From CAZAIO01 sp964485235 (GTDB lineage: Bacteria > Chloroflexota > Dehalococcoidia > GIF9 > UBA5629): DNA of 28,295 nucleotides. Shown here piece by piece: positions 1-7,494 of this stretch. The translations under genes were made by a program, and so were the position numbers. Under the pieces are notes generated by a model. The model saw nothing but the letters and a program-made list of their open reading frames with translations. It had not been told where the DNA came from and did no database searches. The stretch's first letter is position 1. Each line of letters opens with the position of its first letter. The stretch spans positions 1-28,295 of the forward strand of contig CAZAIO010000019.1 in NCBI GenBank assembly GCA_964485235.1. The letters run 5' to 3'.

Positions 1-2
1 TA

Positions 3-98
3 TCTCAGGGCTATTCAACCAAAGACAATGCGCTGAATGGCATTGAATCCGTCAAACAGAACGCGGCTGAGGCTGTGATAGAAGATAAGACACTTTAA
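3..98 (+). CDS. C-terminal fragment of a YegP/DUF1508 family protein
   Basis: The third frame is open from the window edge to TAA at 96-98. It encodes a tail beginning SQGYSTKDNALNGIESVKQN and ending EDKTL. The pattern of S-x-G-Y-x-x-K-x-x-A-x-N-G-I-x-S-V-K-x-N is the hallmark of the DUF1508 (YegP-like) repeat, a small alpha/beta domain of unknown biochemical role often found in tandem. The start is outside the window, so I cannot say whether this is a one-domain or two-domain protein. Only 31 codons are visible, but the motif match is strong. Confidence 0.75.
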   Translation, partial: SQGYSTKDNALNGIESVKQNAAEAVIEDKTL

Positions 99-197
99 CG
101 CACTCTCATTAAATCACGGAGATTCAGATAACTATATTATTAATAAAGATTCAGGATGTGTCGAGTCGCAGGTAACATATTTTAGGAGGTACACACA

Positions 198-779
198 TTG
201 AAAAGGTTAGTTTTTCTTTCTCTATCACTATTATTATTACTGATTCTCATCCCGGGTTGTTCCCCATCAGCGACTATTATACCGGTAGCGAATCCTTCGG
301 TTATCAGGGAATTCAGCAGTACTCCATCTACGATTAATTCCGGTGGCATGTCAACTCTGCTGTGGAATGTGACCGGAGCTACATCGGTGAGTATAGACCA
401 GGGCATAGGCCAGGTTGATACTGCGGGGACCAGGGTAGTATCACCGGCGAAATCTACTGTGTATACCATAAGTGCTACCAACTCTGCTGGCACGGTTATC
501 AGATCATCGACAATTATCACCGTATCAGCAGTACCGCAAACTACTGCCAGTAATCCTGTTATCAGCTTCACTGCCAGCAGTCTCGGTGGTACTTCATGGC
601 AACTTAACTGGAATGTATCAAACGCCACACAGATAGTCATCCAGCCTGATATAGGTCCTGTTAATCCAACAGGTAGTGCAGTGGTCACAGTACCATCAGG
701 ACAAACTAAACTGTACAGGTTAGAGGCAGTAAACGACTGGGGATGGGCCTATTGGCAGGTTGTTATGGTAACACCTTAA
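198..779 (+). CDS. surface lipoprotein with Ig-like beta domains
   Basis: This 193-residue protein starts at TTG 198, set by AGGAGGT at 184-190. The first 21 residues are a lipoprotein signal: KR, a run of leucines, then lipobox L-I-P-G-C with Cys21 as the lipidation site. The mature part is two repeats of an Ig-like beta-sandwich. Residues about 35-110 contain P-S-T-I-N-S-G-G, then L-x-W-N-V, G-I-G-x-V and S-P-x-x-S-T-V-Y-T-I. A second, shorter module follows at about 115-193. The same signature occurs in the lipoprotein at 26980. The role is probably extracellular binding or scaffolding; the ligand is unknown. It stands alone, without an obvious operon partner. Confidence 0.8.
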   Translation: MKRLVFLSLSLLLLLILIPGCSPSATIIPVANPSVIREFSSTPSTINSGGMSTLLWNVTGATSVSIDQGIGQVDTAGTRVVSPAKSTVYTISATNSAGTVIRSSTIITVSAVPQTTASNPVISFTASSLGGTSWQLNWNVSNATQIVIQPDIGPVNPTGSAVVTVPSGQTKLYRLEAVNDWGWAYWQVVMVTP

Positions 780-806
780 TAACCAATGGTTTCCAGTGAT
801 ATAGAG

Positions 807-887
807 AGATTGCTGAAAAAAATCCTCCGCCCTTTATCCCACCTGGTAGAATCGGAAAACAGGGAGGACACCTTTTTTCAGCAGTCT
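807..887. repeat. long imperfect inverted repeat, terminator-like
   Basis: The left arm at 807-828 reads AGA-TTGCTGAAAAAAATCCTCC and the right arm at 863-887 is its near-complement. The arms pair over TGCTGAAAAAA and CCTCC with one mismatch and a small bulge. The loop is 34 nt. The element follows the lipoprotein stop by 27 nt, so it could end that transcript. The arm length and the A/T tracts on both sides also fit a bidirectional terminator or a decayed MITE. Confidence 0.5.
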
Positions 888-937
888 CCTATGTTGCATG
901 GACAGAACATCCATTGACGAAGGGTGATTTTGATTTT

Positions 938-1456
938 ATGTTAGGAGATTACGTAAATTGGGGCACTGTAATCAATTTTATTCTTGCGATTACCGCGCTT
1001 AGTGGGGCAGGAATTGCCGTCTGGGGACTAATAGTTAATAGACAAAAACTCGATCATGATGTATTGGTACTCATATTAAATGAGATAACAAGTGCGGGAG
1101 CAAGTAAAGACAGGGAAGAAGTGAGGTTTGCAATTCAATCGGGAACTAAAGCAATTTACATTAAAGAACAAATTGAAAAAGTGTTCATAGGTGAAGATTT
1201 CGATCTCGGTGCAGCAATAGAACGGACTATAGCGCACTTTGATTATATTGGATTCTACCTGATGGGCAACACTAATAAGATAGAAATTGAACCACCAAAA
1301 TGGCTTTGGCCTCTGGTTATTAGCTTCTGGGATAGATTAAAAGAATGGATTATCTATAGACAGACCGAAAAATACGATAGCCGATATTGGCTACGTGATT
1401 ACGGGTATTACTTTAAAAAGTTAGCTGAATATGCGAAAAGTAAAGAGGTGAAATAG
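938..1456 (+). CDS. hypothetical single-TM membrane protein
   Basis: I chose ATG 938 (172 residues) because AAGGGTGA lies 11-19 nt upstream. A TTG at 914 would add eight residues but has no ribosome site. Residues about 7-33 (V-I-N-F-I-L-A-I-T-A-L-S-G-A-G-I-A-V-W-G) form one membrane helix. A soluble, mixed-charge, helical domain follows, rich in Trp and Tyr near the C terminus (W-L-W-P, W-I-I-Y-R-Q, Y-W-L-R-D-Y-G-Y-Y). The architecture recalls small membrane-anchored DUF4760-like proteins, but I cannot confirm a family. The base composition is AT-rich compared with the genes after 4055, and no partner gene is evident. Confidence 0.65.
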   Translation: MLGDYVNWGTVINFILAITALSGAGIAVWGLIVNRQKLDHDVLVLILNEITSAGASKDREEVRFAIQSGTKAIYIKEQIEKVFIGEDFDLGAAIERTIAHFDYIGFYLMGNTNKIEIEPPKWLWPLVISFWDRLKEWIIYRQTEKYDSRYWLRDYGYYFKKLAEYAKSKEVK

Positions 1457-1856
1457 ATAAGGGCTCTATATTATCGACAAGTATACGAATGTATTCCACT
1501 CCCATTAACTGAGCTATCCTGTTTTACCCCTTTTTTAAATACGCAGGCGCTAGCTGTACATAGAGAATTGTTGGTTTTTTTGACTAGGCTTCTTTTGTTA
1601 AAGCATTCAGGGCTGCCCATGCCGCGAGAGGGACTTTTAACGATTGCCCCGTGTCCTCAAGTGCGAGTAAAACCCGGCCTTGGTACCGTGCCAAGATTCC
1701 CCTTGTTCATATCGTGTAATACATGTTGAAATAATGGACTCAATGCGAATGCTGCAAAATGTCATAAGTATTTAATATCTCTCCAATCAATTATATAACT
1801 ATTCTATGATCCGGTTGCTACTATTCATTTAAGTATAATTATTGGAGGCAAATACT
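1457..1856. other. 400-bp AT-rich spacer with a possible gene relic
   Basis: No full-length gene is visible. On the minus strand, 1694-1584 encodes 36 protein-like residues starting LARYQGRVLLALEDTG and ending in KEA before TAG. An in-frame TGA (plus-strand tca at 1707-1709) cuts it off upstream and there is no ribosome site, so it may be the 3' remnant of a lost gene. A TATAAT hexamer at 1834-1839, 23 bp before the next ATG, could serve the following gene, although no convincing -35 is present. Confidence 0.35.
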
Positions 1857-2033
1857 ATGTCAGTAAGAGTTCAGATCGAATTATCAGACGAAGAGGATAA
1901 GATCGTTGAAGTGTACAGGATCGAACACAACAAGAAAAACAACGAAGATGCTATCAGAGATATCATTAAAGAGTACAAGCCTCTAAAAGAGTACAAGGAA
2001 AAAAATAAAACGGGTTGGATGAAAAATTTATAG
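1857..2033 (+). CDS. DUF2683-like small protein
   Basis: The 58-residue protein starts at ATG 1857, 8 nt after GGAGG at 1844-1848. A TTG at 1842 lies inside the ribosome site region and is not the start. The sequence opens with a beta strand (S-V-R-V-Q-I-E-L-S), then D-E-E-D-K-I-V-E-V-Y and a second helix N-N-E-D-A-I-R-D-I-I-K-E-Y. This layout of strand, helix, turn and helix matches the DUF2683 family (best known in archaea) and more broadly ribbon-helix-helix folds, which often bind DNA as dimers. A regulatory role is an inference. The C terminus is lysine-rich. No toxin-like partner is adjacent. Confidence 0.7.
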   Translation: MSVRVQIELSDEEDKIVEVYRIEHNKKNNEDAIRDIIKEYKPLKEYKEKNKTGWMKNL

Positions 2034-2114
2034 TGCAATAAAAACTATAAATGAAGACCACTCCATCTAAAAAGGATTCCAACCTAAAAAATTATTTATT
2101 ATAAAGGAGGCAAC

Positions 2115-2270
2115 GTGGGTATCTTATTAACTATTGGTATTATTCTTTTAATCTTATGGCTATTGGGATTATTCGTCTTTAGTCTGGGCGGTTTGATCCA
2201 TATAGCGCTTGTCATTGCAGTCATTCTCATAATAATCTGGCTGCTAAGAAGGGTATTCAGACTCTTTTAA
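2115..2270 (+). CDS. lmo0937-family small membrane protein
   Basis: This 51-residue hydrophobic protein starts at GTG 2115, 4 nt after AAAGGAGG. The pattern is a first membrane helix (G-I-L-L-T-I-G-I-I-L-L-I-L-W-L-L-G-L), the short turn S-L-G-G-L-I-H, then a second helix (I-A-L-V-I-A-V-I-L-I-I-I-W-L-L) ending in a basic R-R-V-F-R tail. W-L-L-G followed by L-G-G-x-I-H-x-L-x-V-I-A is characteristic of the lmo0937/DUF5670 family, often linked to stress or envelope conditions but of unknown function. Confidence 0.8.
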   Translation: MGILLTIGIILLILWLLGLFVFSLGGLIHIALVIAVILIIIWLLRRVFRLF

Positions 2271-2291
2271 CCCTTTTACGCTAGTTTAACT

Positions 2292-2356
2292 ACACCGGGC
2301 TCATATTGTTACATCCCTTCTGACTTATATCAGAATAGTTTTGGAGAGTCCGGTGT
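2292..2356. repeat. nested inverted repeat after the small membrane protein
   Basis: The outer arms ACACCGGGCTC (2292-2302) and GAGTCCGGTGT (2346-2356) pair with one mismatch. A smaller hairpin, TTCTGA and TCAGAA around a 6-nt loop, sits between them. The position just after the stop at 2270 suggests a transcript end or a structured leader for the next gene. Confidence 0.45.
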
Positions 2357-2386
2357 TTCTATTATCAGGGGGCCGAATTCGACAAG

Positions 2387-2418
2387 ATAATAAGTGCCTT
2401 TTTAAAGGCACTTATTAT
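2387..2418. repeat. perfect 32-bp palindrome upstream of a small gene
   Basis: The arm ATAATAAGTGCCTTT at 2387-2401 is followed by TT and its exact complement at 2404-2418. There is no trailing T-tract, so an intrinsic terminator is doubtful. It ends 49 bp before the ATG at 2467, where an operator or a structured 5' leader is equally plausible. Confidence 0.55.
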
Positions 2419-2466
2419 TACGGCATAGAACCAGAGAGAGTAAGCGAAAGCTCAAGGAGTAAAGAA

Positions 2467-2706
2467 ATGGCAATGGTAAAGCAATCAAGTTCACGGTATG
2501 AACAAAAGCGTATATCGAGGCTTGAATCGGGAATCAGGGCAGCCCGGCAGTCCGGGATTTCTTATGACCAAATGAAGCAGATTGTCCGCAAGGTTTATCG
2601 TATAATAAAACAGGACACCGAAAAAGGTGATGTCACCACCAAACTCGATGTTGATAAATGGGATGGAAAAGTTTTTAACCAGGAACAGGAGGCAGTTGAA
2701 GTATAA
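2467..2706 (+). CDS. hypothetical small basic protein
   Basis: The protein has 79 residues and starts at ATG 2467, 7 nt after AAGGAG. The open frame extends back to 2341, but that part runs through the palindrome and has no ribosome site. The N-terminal half is basic and helical (Y-E-Q-K-R-I-S-R-L-E-S-G-I-R-A-A-R-Q, then Y-D-Q-M-K-Q-I-V-R-K-V-Y), which could be a nucleic-acid-binding helix pair. The rest is polar. I do not recognise the family. The TAA at 2704-2706 is in the same frame as the next gene, which may have been part of the same protein. Confidence 0.55.
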   Translation: MAMVKQSSSRYEQKRISRLESGIRAARQSGISYDQMKQIVRKVYRIIKQDTEKGDVTTKLDVDKWDGKVFNQEQEAVEV

Positions 2707-2778
2707 AAGCATGTTGTATCGCCTGTTGATACCTACAAACAATTTGAGGGCAAGCGTTCACAAAGATTTAGCCGACCC

Positions 2779-3249
2779 GTGACTAAGATGTTTCTGGACC
2801 ACCCGGAACGATTGAAACAGTACAATGTATTACGAGATCACCGGTTCAGCCGATTTATGGCTATTGATATAATTACAAAAGCCTGCTATAAAAAAGGAGA
2901 TAACAATGACGGACAGGAAGGGCTATACCCAAAGGCGACACATCCGTTCGATATAACCACTCAAGGCTGGCAAAAGTTCATAGAAGAGCATAAAACCTTG
3001 TTTACTAAAATGTATAACATGCGGATAAACAAGGGACTGAGCCATTTACAGGCTATTAACGGTATTTTTAAGAAGATGGATATTGAATACAAGGCAACTC
3101 AAGGTGAATCCGTCTTTGACCAGATCGAAGAAATCCCGGAACAGATGGATTTTGCCGGTAAAGATAAACATATTCCTGATTTTAAAGTGAAAGAATGGAA
3201 CCCGGATTTAAAACAACGCTATTACAAGCACTTTGAACAGGAGAGATAA
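2779..3249 (+). CDS. hypothetical 156-residue protein
   Basis: The nominal start is GTG 2779, which has no ribosome site; ATG 2788 is no better. The frame stays open upstream to the TAA at 2704-2706, and those 24 codons (including F-E-G-K-R-S-Q-R-F-S-R-P) look coding. The gene may therefore have lost its start or be the downstream half of the 2467-2706 gene. The protein is soluble and charged, with F-D-I-T-T-Q-G-W-Q-K-F-I-E-E-H and Y-N-M-R-I-N-K-G-L-S-H-L-Q-A. No family is recognised. Confidence 0.5.
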   Translation: MTKMFLDHPERLKQYNVLRDHRFSRFMAIDIITKACYKKGDNNDGQEGLYPKATHPFDITTQGWQKFIEEHKTLFTKMYNMRINKGLSHLQAINGIFKKMDIEYKATQGESVFDQIEEIPEQMDFAGKDKHIPDFKVKEWNPDLKQRYYKHFEQER

Positions 3250-3436
3250 GTGGCTGGTTTATAGGTATTGAGTTATTTATTTTTTCTGATCAGCTACATT
3301 GCAATTGACTAACGATAGGGGCGAGTTTCCTCCCGAAAATATTATAACTAATTAACATATCATGCTTCGATTATATTACTTCTACATGCTCACTGTGCTA
3401 GTATTTGTTTAACAGTAAAGATAGGAGACAAATATC

Positions 3437-3613
3437 ATGGCAACAACAGTTAAACTCTCCCCCCGTAGCCTTCCTGCCGTTGATGGTCTAAGATTTTCTT
3501 GCACTGGATGGGATTGTATAACAAAAGAGAATTGCATAAGATGGCACCATATCTATAAAAATTGCTCCCTGCCGCAACAATTAAAAATTAAACCATCTAT
3601 ACTACAAAAATAA
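3437..3613 (+). CDS. small four-cysteine protein, unrecognised
   Basis: This 58-residue protein starts at ATG 3437, 9 nt after AGGAG at 3423-3427. It has four cysteines, Cys22, Cys27, Cys33 and Cys43 (C-x4-C-x5-C-x9-C), in a Trp-rich core: F-S-C-T-G-W-D-C, then E-N-C-I-R-W-H-H. The spacing suggests metal or Fe-S binding, or disulfides if it is exported. No signal peptide is present, so a cytoplasmic metal site is more likely. The tail is basic (K-I-K-P-S). I do not recognise a family. The good ribosome site and clean start and stop support a real gene. Confidence 0.55.
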   Translation: MATTVKLSPRSLPAVDGLRFSCTGWDCITKENCIRWHHIYKNCSLPQQLKIKPSILQK

Positions 3614-3708
3614 GTGAAGCCGTATTGGTACTAAAAGCGGCGTATTATGGATATTAATTAAAAGGATAAGGCTGAGGAAACGAAAAAGCGTAAAAAGGAT
3701 TAGCAATA

Positions 3709-3924
3709 ATGAACAGGTTATCCAGATGGTTTGCATCATTCCTTGTATGGATATTATTTATTGCCGGATGTTTAAGTATGGTAGGAGCGCCAATAGCTCG
3801 ATATATAACAGAAGAAGATTATTATCTGTGGGTTATGCTGGGCATGAGTTTTGTGACACTTTCACTGGCTTTTATCGGTAGTAAACTGGTGCTCTGGTAC
3901 AGGGTGAAATACGACGCGATTTAA
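3709..3924 (+). CDS. small two-TM membrane protein
   Basis: This 71-residue protein starts at ATG 3709, 9 nt after AAGGA. The first hydrophobic helix is about residues 8-28 (F-A-S-F-L-V-W-I-L-F-I-A-G-C-L-S-M-V-G-A). A second runs about 42-63 (L-W-V-M-L-G-M-S-F-V-T-L-S-L-A-F-I-G). A Y-I-T-E-E-D-Y-Y loop lies between them. F-I-A-G-C at 17-21 resembles a lipobox, so lipidation with one remaining helix is possible but less likely. The family is unknown. It converges with the metallophosphoesterase gene. Confidence 0.6.
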   Translation: MNRLSRWFASFLVWILFIAGCLSMVGAPIARYITEEDYYLWVMLGMSFVTLSLAFIGSKLVLWYRVKYDAI

Positions 3925-3930
3925 GAATAA

Positions 3931-3957
3931 AAATATACAGATATCGCTGTAATATTT
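3931..3957. terminator. possible terminator hairpin between convergent genes
   Basis: AAATATACAG (3931-3940) and CTGTAATATTT (3947-3957) pair with one bulge around a 6-nt loop. It lies 7 nt after the stop of the two-TM protein and faces the 3' end of the metallophosphoesterase gene. It is AT-rich and therefore weak. Confidence 0.35.
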
Positions 3958-4054
3958 AACAAGGAACTGGAAACAAAGTCCCGGGATACGATTATATTGC
4001 GTATAAACTATTATTAACAAAAAATAGTCGGTTTCTTTTCCTCCTATGCTTTCG

Positions 4055-5440
4055 TTATTCCCAGCCGCTTGTCCGCAGGTCGAGCACCACCTCATTGTCC
4101 GGCGGTTCCAGGTCCTGCCAGAGATCTTCGACAAGTTTCTTGCGGAAGGTAACGACGAGCTTGCCCGGGAGGCTCAGCCCTTTCGAGCTAAGCGCTTCCT
4201 GTCCCGCAGGAAGTGATTCGTCTCCGTAATAATGCGCAACGAACGCTTCCGCGACCTGCTCCGCCATCTTCTCCGCCTCAGCCCGTTTTACCTTATATTT
4301 TTCAATAGTGTCGGCAGCAATATTTTCTACACCACCGGTGATATACTCCCGTGCATATTCCGGAAAATCGACGGGATGCGATTGTATAGACTGTATGCGA
4401 TTTGTATGTATAACGGCTTTCTGTGTTTCATCGATACTCACAACCCGGTAGGGGCAGGGGTATGTTACCAGTGATCCGGTCTCGACATCGAACAGAAATT
4501 TCCCTTCGTCATTCCATCGCGCTACGGTGACATCCTGTGCATGAAAGTGCCCGGTGAACACGAGGCGTACATTGTACATTGCCAGCAGCTTCGATACTTC
4601 AGCGAAATCATCGACAACATATTGTCCGTAATATTTTTCCTGGCCAGCGAAGTGTTCAACGACACCGTGATGCATCATCGCTATCATCGCCTTGCCTGCC
4701 CCGGAAGCTTTCGCGAGTATATCTTCTATCCATTCCAGCGTTGCCGGAGAAAACCTGCCGTCTGTCTCCGGCTCTTCATTTTCCACGTTCTCCCGGTAGA
4801 GGCATGAATCGAGCGCCAGCAACCAGAGCCCGTCATTCATCTCGGCCACATAGCTGAGCGAGTCCGGGTCACGATAAAGCGCTTCATCGTAGCCAAACCT
4901 GTTGTATATCCGGGCGAACTCAGCGGCATCGACATTCGGCACCCGCTCAACGCTGTCACCTTCATATCTGAACGAATGACCGTTCTTCACATCGTGATTT
5001 CCCGGCACCACGTAGACCCGTTTTCCCCCGTCTTCAAGCTTTGCAAAATAGCTTGCCGCGAGCTCGTGAGATACACGCTCGCCGTCTTTCGTCAGGTCGC
5101 CGGGCACAAGCACGATATCCGCATCTTCATCTGCGATTTCTTCCACTATCGTCTTTAAAATATCCTCGCTTTCCTTGAGGAGCTTACGGTCGTTAAATAG
5201 ATAAGAGTCCAGTGCCTGACCTTCCAATCCCAGTGACGGATTGTAAAGGTGTACATCGCTGAACACTACAAAGTCAACTTCAGGATAGTCCGGCGCGTCC
5301 TGCTGCACAAGCGTATGCAATGAGGTATCGGACTCGTAGTGGAACGTGGGAACGCTGTTACCGGAACAGGCGGCTATACTGCCGGGGATGCTCAGGGCGA
5401 GCACTATCGAAAAATATCCGGCAAGCTTTTTGATTTTCAT
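4055..5440 (-). CDS. secreted lipoprotein metallophosphoesterase
   Basis: This 461-residue calcineurin-like phosphoesterase is anchored outside the membrane by a lipoprotein signal (residues 1-25, lipobox S-I-A-A-C, Cys25). All metal-site motifs are visible: D62-x-H64 (F-S-D-V-H), G-D-L-T-K-D-G at 114-120, G-N-H-D at 147-150, M-H-H-G near 257-259 and G-H-F-H at 297-300. The two-metal centre would hydrolyse a phosphomonoester or phosphodiester; the substrate cannot be read from sequence. The C-terminal 130 residues form a helical extension (E-K-Y-K-V-K-R-A-E-A-E-K). The ATG at 5440 has only a weak GAGAG site. It is divergent from the ATP-grasp gene across 138 bp. Confidence 0.9.
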   Translation of the reverse strand: MKIKKLAGYFSIVLALSIPGSIAACSGNSVPTFHYESDTSLHTLVQQDAPDYPEVDFVVFSDVHLYNPSLGLEGQALDSYLFNDRKLLKESEDILKTIVEEIADEDADIVLVPGDLTKDGERVSHELAASYFAKLEDGGKRVYVVPGNHDVKNGHSFRYEGDSVERVPNVDAAEFARIYNRFGYDEALYRDPDSLSYVAEMNDGLWLLALDSCLYRENVENEEPETDGRFSPATLEWIEDILAKASGAGKAMIAMMHHGVVEHFAGQEKYYGQYVVDDFAEVSKLLAMYNVRLVFTGHFHAQDVTVARWNDEGKFLFDVETGSLVTYPCPYRVVSIDETQKAVIHTNRIQSIQSHPVDFPEYAREYITGGVENIAADTIEKYKVKRAEAEKMAEQVAEAFVAHYYGDESLPAGQEALSSKGLSLPGKLVVTFRKKLVEDLWQDLEPPDNEVVLDLRTSGWE

Positions 5441-5578
5441 ACTGAAGCTCTCTTTCCAACCGTGGACGCAGTCTGTCGAAAATTTAGTATTTATGGTAGC
5501 ATCCTCGCTCCGCGAAAATCAAAAATATATATCAGGCATAAAGCACGGATATTTTCCCGCCCGATAGCCGGACCGTGA

Positions 5579-6529
5579 TTGACCGGCAGGCATACACCAT
5601 CTATACTTTACGGTGTGGACGAACAGTCGGTAGGCATACTCGAACGCCGCGATGACCGGTTCATGACAGATGTGAGGGCACATCTTGGCGATATTCCCGT
5701 TGAATTTATTTCTCTACGGGAAGAATCGATCCCGCTGACGCATAAATACCGGGTAGTGGTTGACAGGCTCAGCTTCCGTTATCCGTTCCTCAAGGAAATT
5801 ATTAAAAGCATGGCGCTCAGCGGGAGCTATGTGATAAATAATCCTTTCGCCGCTTCGGTCGCCAATAAACTGGTGGAAATGAGAATGGGCATACAGCTCG
5901 GGCTGCCGTTCCCGAAGACCATTGTGCTGCCTGACCAGCAGGCAATCAACGAGGCGGAGGGCACGGTGGCGAAGCCGGACCTGCACCGTGTTGCCTTGGA
6001 ACTCGGCTTTCCCTGTGTCCTGAAGCCGTTCGACGGTTATGCGTGGCAGGATGTGTATATCGTCAGGTCGGCGGACGAGCTCGACAACCTTTATCTCGCG
6101 CTTTCCAACCGTTCAATATTGCTGGCACAGCAATATATCGAGTACAAAGACTATTACAGGGTATTTTGCTTTGATAAAAAGGACGTGCTCTTCGTGCGGT
6201 GGATACCGAAGCCTCAGGCAATGGGGCAATACATCAATTGCAGTCCGGGCGACAATCAACCGGACAGGGACAGGTTAATAGAGCTCACTATCGGCATCAA
6301 TCTGGCGCTGGACTTCGATGTGAATGTCACCGAATGGTGCATCGATAAATATGACAGGTGGTGGATCATCGATGCTTTCAATGAAGTCCCCGAGATAATA
6401 CCGGAGGCGCTGCCTCACGAATGCTATTCATGGATTGTCGACCGGTTCGTTGCCTGCATAAAGGACAAACTGGTATCGGGCAAAACCAACAGTATGCGTT
6501 ATGGCCTGTCCCCTGAGTTTACGTTATAA
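5579..6529 (+). CDS. ATP-grasp domain protein (RimK-like)
   Basis: The 316-residue protein starts at TTG 5579, directly after an in-frame TGA, with no clear ribosome site; ATG 5663 is an alternative. The region I-L-Y-G-V-D-E-Q-S-V-G-I-L-E-R-R before that ATG looks conserved, so I prefer the longer form. Residues about 100-290 are an ATP-grasp fold: P-C-V-L-K-P-F-D-G-Y at 145-154 with Lys149 for ATP, the L-A-Q-Q-Y-I-E hinge, and D-x-W-x-I-I-D-A-F-N-E with Asp265 and Asn268 as probable Mg ligands. Such enzymes join a carboxylate to an amine or thiol through an acyl phosphate. No peptide or cofactor partner is nearby, so the substrate is unknown. Confidence 0.8.
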   Translation: MTGRHTPSILYGVDEQSVGILERRDDRFMTDVRAHLGDIPVEFISLREESIPLTHKYRVVVDRLSFRYPFLKEIIKSMALSGSYVINNPFAASVANKLVEMRMGIQLGLPFPKTIVLPDQQAINEAEGTVAKPDLHRVALELGFPCVLKPFDGYAWQDVYIVRSADELDNLYLALSNRSILLAQQYIEYKDYYRVFCFDKKDVLFVRWIPKPQAMGQYINCSPGDNQPDRDRLIELTIGINLALDFDVNVTEWCIDKYDRWWIIDAFNEVPEIIPEALPHECYSWIVDRFVACIKDKLVSGKTNSMRYGLSPEFTL

Positions 6530-6576
6530 AAGGACATCCCTGTTACAATATTACGGGAGTATCACAAAGCCCTTTT

Positions 6577-7224
6577 TCAGCCTGTGTTAATCAGTGTTCT
6601 GACATGTCCGGCGATTTTATCGGCTGTCTTGAAACCGAACACGCATTCTTCGAATCCTTCCTTTATTCCGCGCGTGAACATCATGCTGATGCGCTGCAGG
6701 TCGGCAAATCTGGGCCCCCGTATTTCAACGGCGTTCAGAGATTTCATCTTTACCTCGAACTCCGGGTTACCCGGTGAGGCAGTACAGTGAAACAGTATGC
6801 CGGAAAGTTCACTGTCACGGTTAAGCAGGTCGGCAAGTTTATCACCGGTCCAGTGAATACCGGTAACCGTGCCGCCGAAAAGCCCCAGGGTCTTTTTGTC
6901 CCGTTCGTATTCGATCCTGGCGGGCATCTGGCGTATTATTTCGGTATCGGCCTTCTTTTCAAGGGGTATCTCATACTGGAAACGGGCGATATCGTCGGGC
7001 AATGCGCAGCCGAAATAGTCAGCAGAGATAATACGAATGCTGTCTAAATTCCGTCCTGCAACTTTGATGACCGGTTGTTTGATGATGTTCCCGTAGACAT
7101 CCGCCGCATCTTCTTCGTCAAGGTGTGCATCCACTTCCACACCGTGGAGGTAGTCCGCAACTATCTCCAGCAGTTTCTTCCGCTCCGTAGACATTTTTTC
7201 TTCGAGTTCTTTCACGAAACTCAT
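6577..7224 (-). CDS. hypothetical protein with UGA-interrupted 5' end
   Basis: The 215-residue protein from ATG 7224 is soluble and mixed alpha/beta. It has an acidic helical start (V-K-E-L-E-E-K-M-S-T-E-R-K-K), then D-E-E-D-A-A-D-V-Y and G-L-F-G-G-T-V-T-G-I-H-W-T-G. I do not recognise a family. The translation start is odd. The only strong ribosome site (GGAGGT, 7251-7256) is 5 nt before an ATG at 7245-7243. That ATG is in frame with this gene but is followed by GGT and then TGA (7239-7237). ATG 7224 has no site of its own. The gene may rely on re-initiation, recoding or a recent mutation. It is convergent with the ATP-grasp gene. Confidence 0.65.
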   Translation of the reverse strand: MSFVKELEEKMSTERKKLLEIVADYLHGVEVDAHLDEEDAADVYGNIIKQPVIKVAGRNLDSIRIISADYFGCALPDDIARFQYEIPLEKKADTEIIRQMPARIEYERDKKTLGLFGGTVTGIHWTGDKLADLLNRDSELSGILFHCTASPGNPEFEVKMKSLNAVEIRGPRFADLQRISMMFTRGIKEGFEECVFGFKTADKIAGHVRTLINTG

Positions 7225-7494
7225 ATTAATCGGTGCTCAACCCATGTCATACCTCCTTTTTTCACAAATGAAAATACAAAAGGGACCTGTCAGTATTATC
7301 CTGTCATATATCAAATGTATATTGAAAAAAATGAAAAAGCAAATGAACTTTATTCACAATTTACCACTATCAATAGAAAAGATTTTAATCATATAAATTT
7401 CATATTTATTTAATATTTCATGAGTAAACTAAAAATATACAGTATCGTTTTACATATAGAGCGATATGAAAGATATTAAAAGAGGAACATGGTG

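Noticed and set aside
182..688. 168-residue minus-strand open frame
   Set aside because: It mirrors the lipoprotein gene at 198-779, which has a strong ribosome site and a lipobox; the minus frame has neither.
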